From contig CAJNDS010002090.1 in NCBI GenBank assembly GCA_905221605.1, positions 411,545 through 475,544 on the forward strand: a DNA stretch of 64,000 nt, written 5' to 3'. A program made the translations under genes and the position numbers. Source of the DNA: Symbiodinium natans. Its lineage: Eukaryota; Sar; Dinophyceae; Suessiales; Symbiodiniaceae. The stretch's first letter is position 1; every line of letters starts with the position of its first letter. Under the pieces are notes generated by a model. It made no database searches and was not told where the DNA came from. It worked only from the letters and a program-made list of their open reading frames with translations. This document shows, one piece after another, positions 51,055-62,115 of the stretch.

Positions 51055-51236
51055 ATGAAACACGACATACTAACTTATAACAACAACCGCCTAAACATGG
51101 CCGACGAATGGAACACCGAAGCCATCTGCCACCAAATCATAGAAAATGACCCCTGCATGGTGCGTGCTAAATACGCTGGTTCGGGTAAGATTTATGAACA
51201 CTTCCAGAAGCTAAACTACAATGTTCTTGTCGTTGT
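51055..51236 (+). pseudogene. Helicase domain start (Walker A) fused to the polymerase, truncated
   Basis: In the same frame as the last polymerase block, separated only by the TAA at 51049, the sequence encodes about 60 residues. They include DEWNTEAICHQIIE, a P-loop-like AKYAGSGKIYEHF (Walker A Gly-x-Gly-Lys with Ile in place of Ser/Thr) and a following beta-strand, NYNVLVVV. This layout matches the start of superfamily 1 (Pif1/RecD-like) helicases. The domain is cut at about 51236, where minisatellite DNA begins; the open frame that continues to 51657 is repeat sequence. The Ile in the P-loop would abolish nucleotide binding and fits decay. Confidence 0.5.
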
Positions 51237-51249
51237 TGAGACGGGGCCT

Positions 51250-51590
51250 TGCAAGTTTCGACGCTCCCGGTGTGGTTTCGCGCGAATTCCGTTGCGTTTC
51301 GATGCTCCCGCTGTGGTTTCACGCGAATTTGCATTTCGATGCTCCCGCTGTGGTTTCGCGCGAATTCCGGCCTCTCGTGGCCTCTTCAGGCCTCTTCTGG
51401 GGGGGCCACTTAGGTTGCCGGCCGCAACGGCGCGCGCGGTGAGACGGGGCCTTGGTTTCGACGCCCCCGCTGTGGTTTCGCACGAATTCCGTTGCGTTTC
51501 GACGCTGCCGCTGTGGTTTCGCGCGAATGCCGTTGTATTTCAATGCTCCCGTGAATTCCGGCCTCTCGTGGCCTCTTCGGGATTGTATTG
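51250..51590. repeat. 40-bp minisatellite next to the virus-like element
   Basis: Six copies of a unit beginning TTTCGACGCTCCCGCTGTGG and continuing with TTTCGCGCGAATTCC start at 51257, 51297, 51333, 51456, 51497 and 51537. They are interrupted by a longer unit containing GGCCTCTCGTGGCCTCTTC (near 51369 and again near 51561). GAGACGGGGCCTTG precedes the array at 51239 and recurs at 51441. Arg/Phe-rich frames over it are artefacts. Confidence 0.9.
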
Positions 51591-51900
51591 TCTCACATTT
51601 TCTTGCATCTGGCTAAGCAAAAAAAGGCACGGGCCCATCCAAGCAGAGAGTGAGTAGCATGGCCCCTGCATGGATGACACATCACGTCTGCAAGCCAAGT
51701 CACAGTTTGTATCTCTCCTGGCAAAAACAAACAACCAGTCAGCTCGCAAACTTACGCGTGGAGCCGTGCCTCGTCCACGCCGCCTGCCAAAAACAAACAA
51801 AAGAGGAGGGGTTCTGAATGGAGTTCCAAGCGACTTACTTGGCCCCTCGAGCATCCTTCTTCTTGATTGTGATCTGGGCAGTGTGCTGCGAGGGGGGGGG

Positions 51901-51956
51901 TTTAGGGTTTAGGGTTTAGGGTTTAGGGTTTAGGGTTTAGGGTTTAGGGTTTAGGG
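51901..51956 (+). repeat. Interstitial telomere-type repeat (TTTAGGG, 8 copies)
   Basis: Eight perfect copies of TTTAGGG follow a run of nine G. This heptamer is the telomere repeat of land plants, many algae and dinoflagellates. The array is internal, since unrelated sequence continues for 12 kb on its right. Confidence 0.97.
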
Positions 51957-52802
51957 CTCAGGGACCCCAAGATCCCCCAAGCTGTAAACAGGACCAGTTC
52001 AGGAGGCCTCGAGCGTGCTGCTTCTTCGGTGCAGGAGGGCCCAGCACGACGTTGACCGCACATGCATGTCAAAAACATCCTTAGGACCGTGGAAGTGAGA
52101 CACCGCCGAATCGAACCCCAAGCCCAAGACCCGCATACGCGAACTCAACACCGAATCTGGAGCGTCAGGCCACCGACAACCGCATCGCACTTATTCCGCG
52201 CAGACCCCTTCCATGGTCTCTGAAAGCACAGGTTCAGGGTTCTCCTGAAGCCTCAAAGCATGGCTGGCATCGCTGACTCAAGCTTTTGCTGCACCTAACT
52301 TCGGCCAGAGGCACGTTCTTCACCTCACCAGTGCCCTTGAAGCAACATGAGAGGTAGCGCTCATCCTCGGTGGGCGCGAAAAGAATTTGCAGATGGAGAT
52401 GAGGAGTGGCGGCATGAGGGTTCCGTTGCAGCTCAGGTCGAGAGCTTACGGTGTAGGGGGTGGTATGGGGTTTGGGATTCAAGGCTGAATTGGGTATATA
52501 AACAGGCAGGGTATAGCCTGAGCAGCTCTATTCTCAGTTTTTTTTGGAAGGCGCCCAGGACAGGAACCTGTCATGCAAGCACCGCCCACCGGACTAGCCA
52601 AAACTAAAAGCCACTATAGCCCCTGCCTACCTGTATGCCTCATTCTGTCTGCTTTGGGGGGAGCATCATCATGTGCACACTGTTCCAGCTGTCCCTTCAC
52701 ACAAGCCACCAAGCTCAAGCTCTAACCCCTAAAAGCACCAAGGGTCTTGTGGCCTCGGTGTAGGGCGTCTACCGAGTTTGGAGCCCCCCGCCGCTGATGC
52801 CC

Positions 52803-52865
52803 AAACCCTAAACCCGAACTCTTTTTGCATCTGGGCTTGGGGCTTAACCCTAAACCCTAAACCCT
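52803..52865 (-). repeat. CCCTAAA runs facing the TTTAGGG array
   Basis: Two short runs (about 52803-52815 and 52846-52864) carry the telomere heptamer in the opposite orientation, about 0.9 kb from the main array. Single copies are scattered through the window, so this could be background. Confidence 0.6.
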
Positions 52866-52869
52866 TTTG

Positions 52870-55800
52870 CAACTGGACCTCTGGGGTGGCCCGCCATCCA
52901 TGGCTCGCCCAACTCGTGCCGACCCGAAGCGCGCATCTCCTGACGGCAGATTACATGGTGTCAGGGTTTGGGGTTTTCGTTGAACGGAGATTCTGGGCAG
53001 ATTATATCAGTAGACCGACTTATGGTGCAGTGGTCTAGGCTCCTGTGCTGGAGTCTCGGGCTCTTGGTTTGGGGCCATGGGTTTTGGGGTGTTTTACGGC
53101 TGTTCCCTGATGCCTCCGTTAGGACACTGTCAAAACATTGGCGGATATTGACAGCAAGCCACCCTAGCCCACGGGCCAGCCCGATTCGCTTTAGTAGGTT
53201 TGTTTGGGCTACTCGCTATAATCAGAAGCTTTTGGGGAGAATTGTTTGGCATCATATAATATAGGTCTATTAACGCCCTAAAAGCTTCAGGTATTAAGGG
53301 CCGTGGCTTCAGCCCAGGAAGGCTGGACAGCTTCAGGCCGTACAGGTTTCAGGGCTTAAGGGCCAAGTGCCCACAGAGGGCTGCTGCGCGAACCTGAGGG
53401 CCAGGTCAAGGCATCCGACAGCTTCGGGGCCACCTGGGTTGGACAAAACAGCCGCGAGCACACATGCCCCCGTGCCCATGGAGCCGAAGCGCATCCAACA
53501 GCGAACAAAAGGATAAGACTCTGTAAGACAGGTACTTCTTGCAGAACTGAGCGAAAGACACGACCGCATCTGAGGCTCAAGCAGTGGCTGCTGGGATCGA
53601 GGATGATCGAGGCCTCTGCAGTTAGTTCACAGTGAGAGCGCACCAGCAGAACTGACCACAAGGGCTGGAACATAAACAGGCATCAGAAAACATGTGGTTC
53701 AATGTGCTCATGACGGAAATAGGCGGAAGAGTTCCTTGCAAGGTCAGCGGGAGGCCCCAGTGAAACACTACATTGACGAATACGCATCGCTGAGTTGGGG
53801 ATCACGTTGGATTTTTCCCATTTTATTGGTGGGAGTGGGGGGGTGGTGGGGGGGGGTGGGTGGGGGGGTGTTGGGGGGGGTTGGGGGGGGGGGGGATGTG
53901 GGGGTTTGCCTCCTCGTGCGGCGCAATGCTGCCTTTTTTTGAAGCAAAGTGTTTTGATGACTTAGGGAGGGGGGAGGGACGCGGCTATGCTAAGGCTGTC
54001 ACTTCGGCTTGGCATCTGGCTCCGGCTTTGCGGACGCCGGCTTCTCCTCCTCCAAGCTATTATGCATCATGGGTCCCAGAAGCAGGTCTGACTGATCGCG
54101 GTGTCCTTGTCGAACCGCAGGCCGCAGCATTGCTGCAATGTTGTGGAGTTTGAAGAACTTCGGGCTCGTGAATTTGAGTGATCGCCAGATTCGAGGCCTT
54201 GAGTCTTTGAGTCTTTGACGTCTCGAGAGGGGGCGCGTTCGAGGTTTGAGGACCAGCAGATGCAAGTTCCAAAGTTCATATCGTGAAAGCCTTCAACTCC
54301 CAATGTGCCTGCTTGCAAACTCAATCTCCAAACTTCCACGGCATGCTGCGATTTGACGGGGGTTTGAACGCTGCCGAGTTTCAGAACCTCCAGGGATTGA
54401 TGTTTGAAATTTTGGAGGTTTGCGTGCTATGCTTGCACGGATTGCGGTCTTCTGATGCCTTGCATGGGGTCTACTCACACGCAGCCGGCGGCCGTAGCAG
54501 GATTATGCCACATAGACTTCGCGTCAGAGTAATTATGTTGAGCCGACATGTTTGAGAGTTGAAGTCCTGAGTGAGTCGCGGCCTTCGTCGCCGCACAAGC
54601 GCTTGACTGGGACGATTGACACCCTTCTAATACTAATATAGCTTCGGCAAAAGCCACCTTGCCCCTTTTTTGAATTCCAGTCTGCGCGTGAAACATGCCA
54701 CTCCCCCGTGCTTGCGAAGACAAAGAATGGATTCAAGTATGGACCCCTCCTACGAGCCAAGACCTATCGGTTTGCTTGCATCTCCTTGAAGACTTCCGAG
54801 ATTCTCCTCAGGCCAAAGGAACTCGACTGAACATGTAAGACCATGTAAAACCCTATGCCTGGCGTGACTAGTGCTCACATGCCAGCTTCGATCTCGGCCG
54901 CGATGTGGTCGGCCTGCTCCTCGGCACCAGGGTTTCAGAGCAGTGTGTCAACAGAAAGGCATCTGCCTCTGCTTATTGTTCGTTCTTGTGTTTCTTCCAG
55001 TGCAGCTGAGGTGCTTGGAGATATGTGGGCAGGCAGGGGAGCGGCCTCGAATTAGAAACCCTTCTTCCTTCAAAGACTACTAAGAGGTCACGCAGGCTAC
55101 CAGAAAATGAAGGTGGTATGATTGTGGGGATTTTTGGGGCTTTAAAAAACTAGCATGGGCATGGATCAAGGACTGTAGCCGTCATGCTGGATGTTCTCAG
55201 AGGCAGCGTGAGCGAATCCACAAACCTACCAGTAATTATGTTCATGATTTGGCATGAGAGGGACGTGGGGCGCAAGGTCAAGGATAGAGAGAAGTCTGGG
55301 TCGCAAGCGTTGTGTAATTCTCTACGAACCAGGTGTGGCTTGAGTCAAGTGTGTCCTGGCGACAGTCCGGATTCAAAGCTGTCATCCGGTTGCATTCCGC
55401 GAGTGGCACAAACATGCAGCAGAAACAAGACCAAGAATTCCGCACATCCTAGGGCGACTGGCGCCACTGGCGCCCCTCCCCAAAATCACGTGGGTGACCC
55501 CGAAGAGCCAGGAAAAGTGAGTTCGGCATCATAGGGAGTCAAGGCCACACTGTTTCCGTTGTCGAGGGCGCGCCATGCGCACCGTTGCGGTTCGGTGCGC
55601 ACTGCCTTCGCGGCCGAGCGCGTGCTGTCGACCCCCGGGGCGCTGACCCACACCCCTCTTGCATTTCGGGCAATTTCCACATCTTCCCATATCTTCCCAC
55701 CCAGCATCCGGCCGTGTCAGTCCCTTTCAAGGCCAGATACTGAAGAAGGCTAAACCTAAAGGATCGAGCATGGTGTTGGAGCCCCTCTTTGGGGGGGTTT

Positions 55801-58800
55801 AGGGCTTCGATCCCATAAGGTTCCCTTTTAGGGCCTATAGGGCTTCCCAGCATCCTTGTAAACAGGGCTTATAGGGCTTCCACTCCATCCCCCTTTTGGG
55901 GTTTACATAGCGCTTCCCTTTTTGCAACCTTTTTACTGTTAGGTCCAAGCCGGCATCCCCTTTGTTAAAAAAGGACCTCTTCTTCGAGGCCTTGTCATTT
56001 TTTTGGGGGGCGGGGGGGGAGGGGGGCGGGGCGTTTGTGCTTCCCCCATCTGGGTTCAGGGCATTCTTTTTCGGGTGCACGGCTTCCCACCCAACACAGC
56101 CTTTTAGGGTTCAGGACGTTCCCACCCATGCCCCTTTCAGGCTTCCCTTTTTGTGTGCAACCATATGCTGTGGAGCCGTCGGCTAGGCTGTGGGGCGCTT
56201 TTTGGATTCCAGGCCTTGCTTTCCCGTACCTTGATGGCTTAGCATCTGTGTCTGTGCCCAAAAGCTACAAACCTAAGCCGCCCCCTTTTTTGCTTCATGT
56301 TCCTACGACATGCAATGACATGCACAACCACGAGAAAGCAGCGCGCCCTGGACCAATTGCGTTCCAGGGCCGGCTGGCAGAAGCGAAAGGAAATGAGGAG
56401 GACGGAGCCGAAACAACGCACCCTCGATCACAGAAACAATGCGCCCTGGAGCCCTTCGCCGGCGTCATTGAGCTGCTGCATTTTTCTTTCAAGCTTGGGA
56501 GCTTGAGGGTGGCATTGTGCAAACGGGAAGATCGTTTTCAAAAGGGGCTTGTCCCGAAGACAACAGCTTTGTCGCAATGATGCAAAGTATATCCCATGCA
56601 AGCATTCGCCCCCAAACCCTCACCCACTTCACTGCCACTTCGCGCACATGGCGGGGTCACGAGGGAGACTGAGCCGCACGTGAACGTCAAAACGACGCCC
56701 CTGCCCTTCACTCCTGTATTTTGAAATAAATATAGATAAATTAAGCTCCGAGCACGTCAGCACGCTGTCATCTAAAGCTTCCTTTGTGCCGGCACTTCAA
56801 CACGGCGAAGCCATCAGTTGGGGTTGGCGCAGAAGGTCAATTTAAGAAGTGAAACCCCTACAGCCCTGTCATTTTATAAGGACGGCAGTTCCACATTAGG
56901 TGCACCATCCAAGAAACTTCTTCCCTGTCGCAAACCTACGCGCCAAACATCGCCAAACTCAATCCGTCGGCAAGCGTCCTTTGTGACCACGCTCTGCAGC
57001 CTCACGGACTTGTCGAGATGAGCACGAACACTTCACTGTAGCGCGCACCCCACGCAGTGGAACAGACACCCGTCTAAAACAAGCTGGAGGGTGTCACATC
57101 CATTGGTGATCACATAGGTTTGGGCGCAGCGTTGGTGTGTGAAACATGCTGGGTGCCATGTGAAGTCACATCTCGGATCTAGGTAGTATGCAGTGATGCA
57201 CGCATGCCATGCCCAATGGCTTTGGAATGCGGCATTCGACCTACTGCAGTCAGCTGGGCCATGGCACACGCACATCGAAGTCTGCTGTTGACGTCACCTC
57301 CGGTTCTTGCATATGCTTGCCCAGGTAAGTGCGCAGACTCTTGGGCAGCTTGTGCCAAGTCTGCGACACTCAAAGCCCTTAAGCCAGTAACTGGATGACC
57401 ATGAATTGCCCTTCACCAAACCTCAACACACCAACACCCCCCAGGTTCCCAGGCGGCTTGAACCCCACGCTCTTCACATCCTGCGGGTGAGGAGTTGCAT
57501 CTTAGTTTGAACCATATTGAAACCTGTTGCACTTCTGGCTTAGGACTTCTGACAACAACCGGTGACTCTCGACGTTGCGTCCGCTGGTCCTCAGTGAAAA
57601 AAGCCGGCAGCTTCCTTGCCTGAGAAGTTTGAGGCCCGCAGCCAAAGCAGTGGGGTTCCGGGCTGCCTAATTAATGTGGGACCTGCTTGCACGTGCTCTC
57701 CCCCTCCCCCCTGAACCGTCGAAACCGATTTGGGCGCTTTTTTTCTAATATGGTCTGGAGATTGAAAAGAAGCCACTCCCCCGGAAAGAGAGACCCGGCA
57801 ATCGCTTTTGAAAGCGTGCCACACAAGAATAGATTGAAGACTTGACTTATAGAGGACCCCGCCGCGTTCTGCATCCAGGTATCTTATCCGCTAACCAACA
57901 CCCCAAACAGTCGCAAGATCCTGAATAGCGAGACCATCATCACTCCTGCAGTCGTCGAAAAGCATGAGGGCTCGGCACAAAGGGCGTGCAAAAATGCTTC
58001 AAAATCGGCTTCTTGTTAGCACTGATACCAAGAACTGGTTCATGGCGCTCATTGCCTTTTACTAAGAAGGCCTGAGCATGCCTGAGCGCATGCGACAGTC
58101 AATCATGCAGTGCGCAGCAGGCAAAAGAAAAACGTAGGGTTTTGGGCTCCAGGTATTCGCACTTCTCAGGTCCGAACAGGATAATGACCTGAAACCGACG
58201 AAGGCCAGAACGCCGACAGTTTGTGGACACGAAAACGCAAACTTTGTAGACAACAAACCCGAACCCCGCAACCTCCAAACAACCTTGTTACCTAATTCCA
58301 GACTGCGAGAGCGGCACCGGCTTTGTAGGCGGCACCGGCTTTGCAGGCGGTTCCAAAAGCCTGCGGCCAGGCATACGGCAGTCAATTTGCAACTTTTGTA
58401 CCGGGCGTGAGAAAAATTTCTAGAAGCCGCTCAGATTTGTAATATTGATGCTTATGATGATGCAGCGGCGTCCTGCGCAGTCGCTCAACAACAAATCTTC
58501 GGCCCGTAAAATGTCAAACCCAGAAGCACCAACCACCGCCACCGTCAAGGATCGCATTGAGATTGCTCCAGCCTGCGAATCTGATAGGCCCCCGGGCCTC
58601 CCGTGCAGGGACACGTAGCTCAACAATTCGGGAGGAAGTTGCTTGCGATTTTATGAAAATGCGCGGCGCGATAGTTTGCAAGTTGGCCGCCTGCATTTCT
58701 ACCAAAGTCGCGGACAGGGCTCACGTCGGCATGTAGTGCACTGCGAACTTGCCCTTCAAGGTTTTGACCCCACAAAATGCCCTATATAACCAGAATTCAG

Positions 58801-58990
58801 GCCTGGCGCCCGTACGTCCAGCGACTGGAAACGGGGCAAGGAGCTACCACAGCCCACCTCTCAGGGAAATCGAAACCCCCTTAACACCCTAAACCGTCGC
58901 AAACCCCCTCAAAATGCCGACCCATGCACAAGAATCCAACCCGAAGAACCCTAAACCTGAAAAGCTGTACACCAACCCCCAGAACCCCTA
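52870..58990. other. Unassigned DNA with G-rich stretches
   Basis: No supported gene. G-rich runs with T interruptions lie at 53829-53895 and at about 56001-56031. A 21-bp direct duplication (containing GCGGCACCGGCTTTG) lies at about 58312-58349. Frames on both strands are short and overlapping. Confidence 0.3.
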
Positions 58991-59075
58991 AGCCCTAAGC
59001 CAAACGTTCAGCTCTGAAAGCCCTAACCCTTAAGTCGATGGATTAGCTGGGGTGCTAGGGAGTGGAATCGGAACT

Positions 59076-59246
59076 GGTGCTTGAATCGAATCGCACGAGC
59101 TTGAATCAGTAATGTTCGAAACGTGAGCGCTTGAACGTGACCCGCTCTGGGGGCCTTTTATCGTGAGTGCTTGAACCGCGCCGTGCTTGAATTGCGCGTG
59201 GTGACTCGCAGCGCTTGAAACATCGTAAATCGTGGCAATGCTTGAA
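59076..59246. repeat. Cluster of GCTTGAA motifs
   Basis: Seven copies of GCTTGAA or the close CGCTTGAA/TGCTTGAA form occur in 170 bp at irregular spacing (59079, 59099, 59129, 59169, 59185, 59213 and 59240 approximately), all on the plus strand. It is either a worn minisatellite or a binding-site cluster. Confidence 0.5.
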
Positions 59247-59759
59247 GCGGACTTGGGCCGAACGTTTAATTTTGCTTCCTGAATGCGCAGTTCACGTTTT
59301 AAGAATTTGGGGGGGTCTGTCTGTGAATGGGGTGTTGACCCAGATCCGTGCGTTTCGCACCCGCAAGCATCCGCAAGCGTTGTTGTCAGGTTGTTGTTAC
59401 GAAGTTGCCGCTATCAAGTTGAAGTTGCTGCTGCTGCTGTTGTTGTTGCTGCCACGGCTCACAGCAGCTGGCAGGTCAATCAGCCTGCAGGCCAAACCCC
59501 GTCTTCGCAGAAGCATCAGGATTTGGCCTTAACCTCCAGCCACGAAGCCACAGCAGGCAGCTCTGGGATAGGCGGTAGGCATTTCCACCTGTCCGCGAGG
59601 TGGAGGGAGTACCTCCTCTGCAACCGAAGTTACAGATTTTCTGGGAGAAAAATAGTGGATGGCGATACAGCGACGGCACCGGCACTGACATTTGGAACAT
59701 TGACATTCGGAGCATTCGCAGAATTTTCTCTTGAAGAAAGCGCAGGAGCTTGCCTTGCA

Positions 59760-60088
59760 CCAGACTTGACCTCTTCACCTAAAGCCACCCGAACACTTCA
59801 GCCCGCTTGCAGCATCAGACTGGGAAGGCGCTGGCCCCTTGTCAACGCTTTTGTACTCAGTCAAGGGGCGCAACTGCCGGAATTGTCGACTCGGTCGGCT
59901 TGCACCTTGTGGGCCGGACTCGCCCAATGAGCGAGGAGCAGGCTCACCATACCGCGGCAAGTCTCTTACTTGAATTGGAGGAGAACACTCAGGTTATTTT
60001 GAGCCGTATTCAGCACGCTTGCCACTTCCCGCTTGCCGTTTCTTGGGAAGGCGCTGCCGGAATTGTCGACTCGGTCGGCTTCCCCTAG
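59760..60088 (+). other. Coding-like tandem duplication, one copy interrupted
   Basis: Two copies of a segment ending in a 21-base identical core (59881-59901 and 60061-60081) lie exactly 180 bp apart, so both read AGIVDSVG in one frame. The second copy reads PLAVSWEGAAGIVDSVG; the first reads PLAASDWEGA before it is disrupted. An ATG at 59927 opens a 53-codon frame, with the acidic helix-like run SLLLELEENTQVILSRIQ, that ends with copy two at 60088. The keeping of amino-acid sequence suggests a repeated protein domain in a real or former gene. The product is not recognised. Confidence 0.3.
59834..59873. mobile_element. 40-nt hairpin insert with a CTG target duplication
   Basis: Compared with the sister copy at 60044-60081, the first copy has 43 extra bases. 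These are a 40-base insert beginning GCCCCTTG and containing its exact complement CAAGGGGC at 59862-59869, plus a repeated CTG (59831-59833 and 59874-59876). The insert shifts the reading frame. This has the form of a tiny foldback element that inserted with a 3-bp target duplication; precise loss from the other copy is the alternative. Confidence 0.5.
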
Positions 60089-60099
60089 TGGACTAGGCT

Positions 60100-62050
60100 T
60101 TATAAGCAAGTGTCTCTAGGAAGCACTGCTTCCAACCTCTGCCAGTGTGCTGTGAAGCTGTGAGGTACCTCTAGACGGGAGACGGCTGCCAAGCTAGTAC
60201 GACCGAACAGCCATTGGTGCGTGACTGTGCGTGAGGTGGCTCACAATTAGGGTGACGGAGGCTTGCATTTTGGCGAGGAGTCTCCTCTTTGGTCTTTGGC
60301 CACAGTGAGCTGCAATTTCTTTGGGACGCAGAGGACTTCTTCTCTTTCAACTTGCACAGGAGGTTTTGTGTAGAGGTGCCTTAGATGCCTTTTCAGAAGT
60401 TTTAGTATGGTTTTGCTGCTTTGGCTCCCATTGAGGCCGGCAGGATGGAATCGGTGTTGTTTCTCCCTAAAAACCAACTGGACCCCTGATTAGCATTGCA
60501 AGTTTGGGCAGTGGTGCCTGTGCTCAGACCCAAGTGTTCTGCCAATGAGAGGATGGGCAAGAGTGATCAAGAGATCGTCGATGCAACCCTGAAGGCGACG
60601 CTTGACATCCTCAAACACCCCCCCCCCCCCCCCCCCCCCCCCGCCCCCCTTTCTCCATGTTGAGAGCTGCCGGAACTGGAGCGCCTCTTTCCCACGCAGA
60701 TTGCGCCACATCTGCCCCTTACGCAAGAAAGAGCCGAAGCACCCGAAAATAACTTGTACCAACAGGCAAGGCATCCGCCCTTGGAGTGCCAATCAGAAGC
60801 GGATGCATCGACCTCAGTGCAGGGTTTAGAGGGATTGCTGGCAGACCAAACAATGGGATCATCAAAAGCCGTCTTAATCCCCCCTGTGTTCGGACCGCGC
60901 CTCTGAGTTTTTAGTTCTGCAGCTTGAAGCTGGCAGGCTCCTGCCATTGCAGAGGGATATCTCACAAGCACAGAGCTGGCTTCGGCTAGGATGGAAGGCG
61001 TCTCGAAGACGACAAGGGGGACCTTAATTTAGAACAACCCCCACTTGCCAGATCGGCAGGTTGGGATTGGCTTGTCTACGCAGGTGCCCCTCGATTCGAC
61101 GCAAGAACCGATGAAGGCAGCATTTGGGTATGAACAGTTACTGCGGCGCTGTGATGCACTTTTCTCGTTCGTTATTGCGTTCTTTCTCTTGTGTCAAAAG
61201 CCGGGAACCACTTCTGGGACACTGGGGGGTCAATCATGAGGACGCCGCAGCACGCTGAGTCTCGGTTCCTTGGCGCAGGTCCGGCGGCTGCATCTGCGTC
61301 CTTGGAATGCCAGCTTTAGCCGCGAGAAAGCAGTACATAAGACACGCTGTGTTGAAAAGCGAGGCGCGCTTGGTGGGGCTCGATACTTAGCCTAGTAAGG
61401 AACGACGCTGTCTCCATGCACCAGGCTATGACGAGCTGCTATCTGACAGATTTGAATTGGGCATCTCTTCATCCCTTTCAGTGAGGAAACATCAGCGAAA
61501 CCCTGTGTCGTGTCCGCGTTGCTGATGCCGTGACCAATTACACTCACCATGGGGTTCGCCACAAGATATCTACATGAAGCGAAGAGGGTCTGAAGAAGTG
61601 CCGCTGCTCCAGCAAGTATAAGCTTGAGGGTTTAAGATGAGTTTAGCGCCTGACGTGGGACTGCGGGCAGCGAACAAAAGTAAGAGGCAACATGTGATGT
61701 CAACTCTGCTGCGCGTGCAAGTGTGCGCAGTCACTCTGTCAACCCTTAAATTGAATACCGCTCATCTGGAACATTTTTTGAAAACGCAGCCGACTTTGGC
61801 CCGCGCCAGGTCTTGAGTAGAGAGGCATGCCAATGCGCGGCCAGCATGGCGGCATGAAGGACTAGGGGCGCGCGCTCGGCCGAGCACTTGCTCTGGCTGA
61901 GCTGCTGCCTGGGAGGGAGGGACTCCTTAAGGGAAGTGGCGTGAAGTGGCCTGATAAGCCCTAAGTCCCAAGCCCCCCAAACGACAGAGCACACGTACCC
62001 TAAAAACATAACAAACAATTAACAACGTAGCACAATAGCAGCAATTCAGC
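60100..62050. other. Unassigned DNA
   Basis: Outside the poly-C run nothing is supported. A plus frame around 61045-61239 ends with a hydrophobic segment (ALFSFVIAFFLLC) that could span a membrane, but it has no other support. Confidence 0.3.
60617..60643. repeat. Poly-C run
   Basis: About 25 consecutive C on the plus strand, then G and a second short C run. Poly Pro and poly Gly frames here are artefacts. Confidence 0.95.
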
Positions 62051-62061
62051 AAATCGAAAAC

Positions 62062-62103
62062 GACGACGACGACGGCGGCGGCGACGGCGACGACGACGAC
62101 GAC
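62062..62103. repeat. GAC/GGC trinucleotide repeat
   Basis: About 14 triplets of GAC with an internal block of GGC on the plus strand, lying just 3' of the frame at 62116-62379. Confidence 0.95.
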
Positions 62104-62115
62104 ATTATTTTAAAC

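Larger units (their letters stand above)
49040..51236. mobile_element. Decayed virus-like or self-synthesising DNA element (PolB plus helicase)
   Basis: The block is markedly AT-rich with sharp edges and encodes remnants of a minus-strand zinc-ribbon-like gene and a plus-strand family B DNA polymerase joined to a helicase. A protein carrying both its own PolB and a helicase is typical of large DNA viruses and of self-replicating eukaryotic DNA transposons. All parts carry frameshifts or stops. No terminal inverted repeats, integrase or capsid genes were found, so it is either a fragment or heavily eroded. The right edge is abrupt at the start of a minisatellite (about 51236), and the left edge follows the G-depleted tract. 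Insertion of viral or plasmid-like DNA into a nuclear chromosome is the simplest reading. Confidence 0.7.

Noticed and set aside
51055-51657. 200-codon plus frame as one gene
   Set aside because: Only the first 60 or so codons resemble a protein family; the rest is minisatellite read through by chance.
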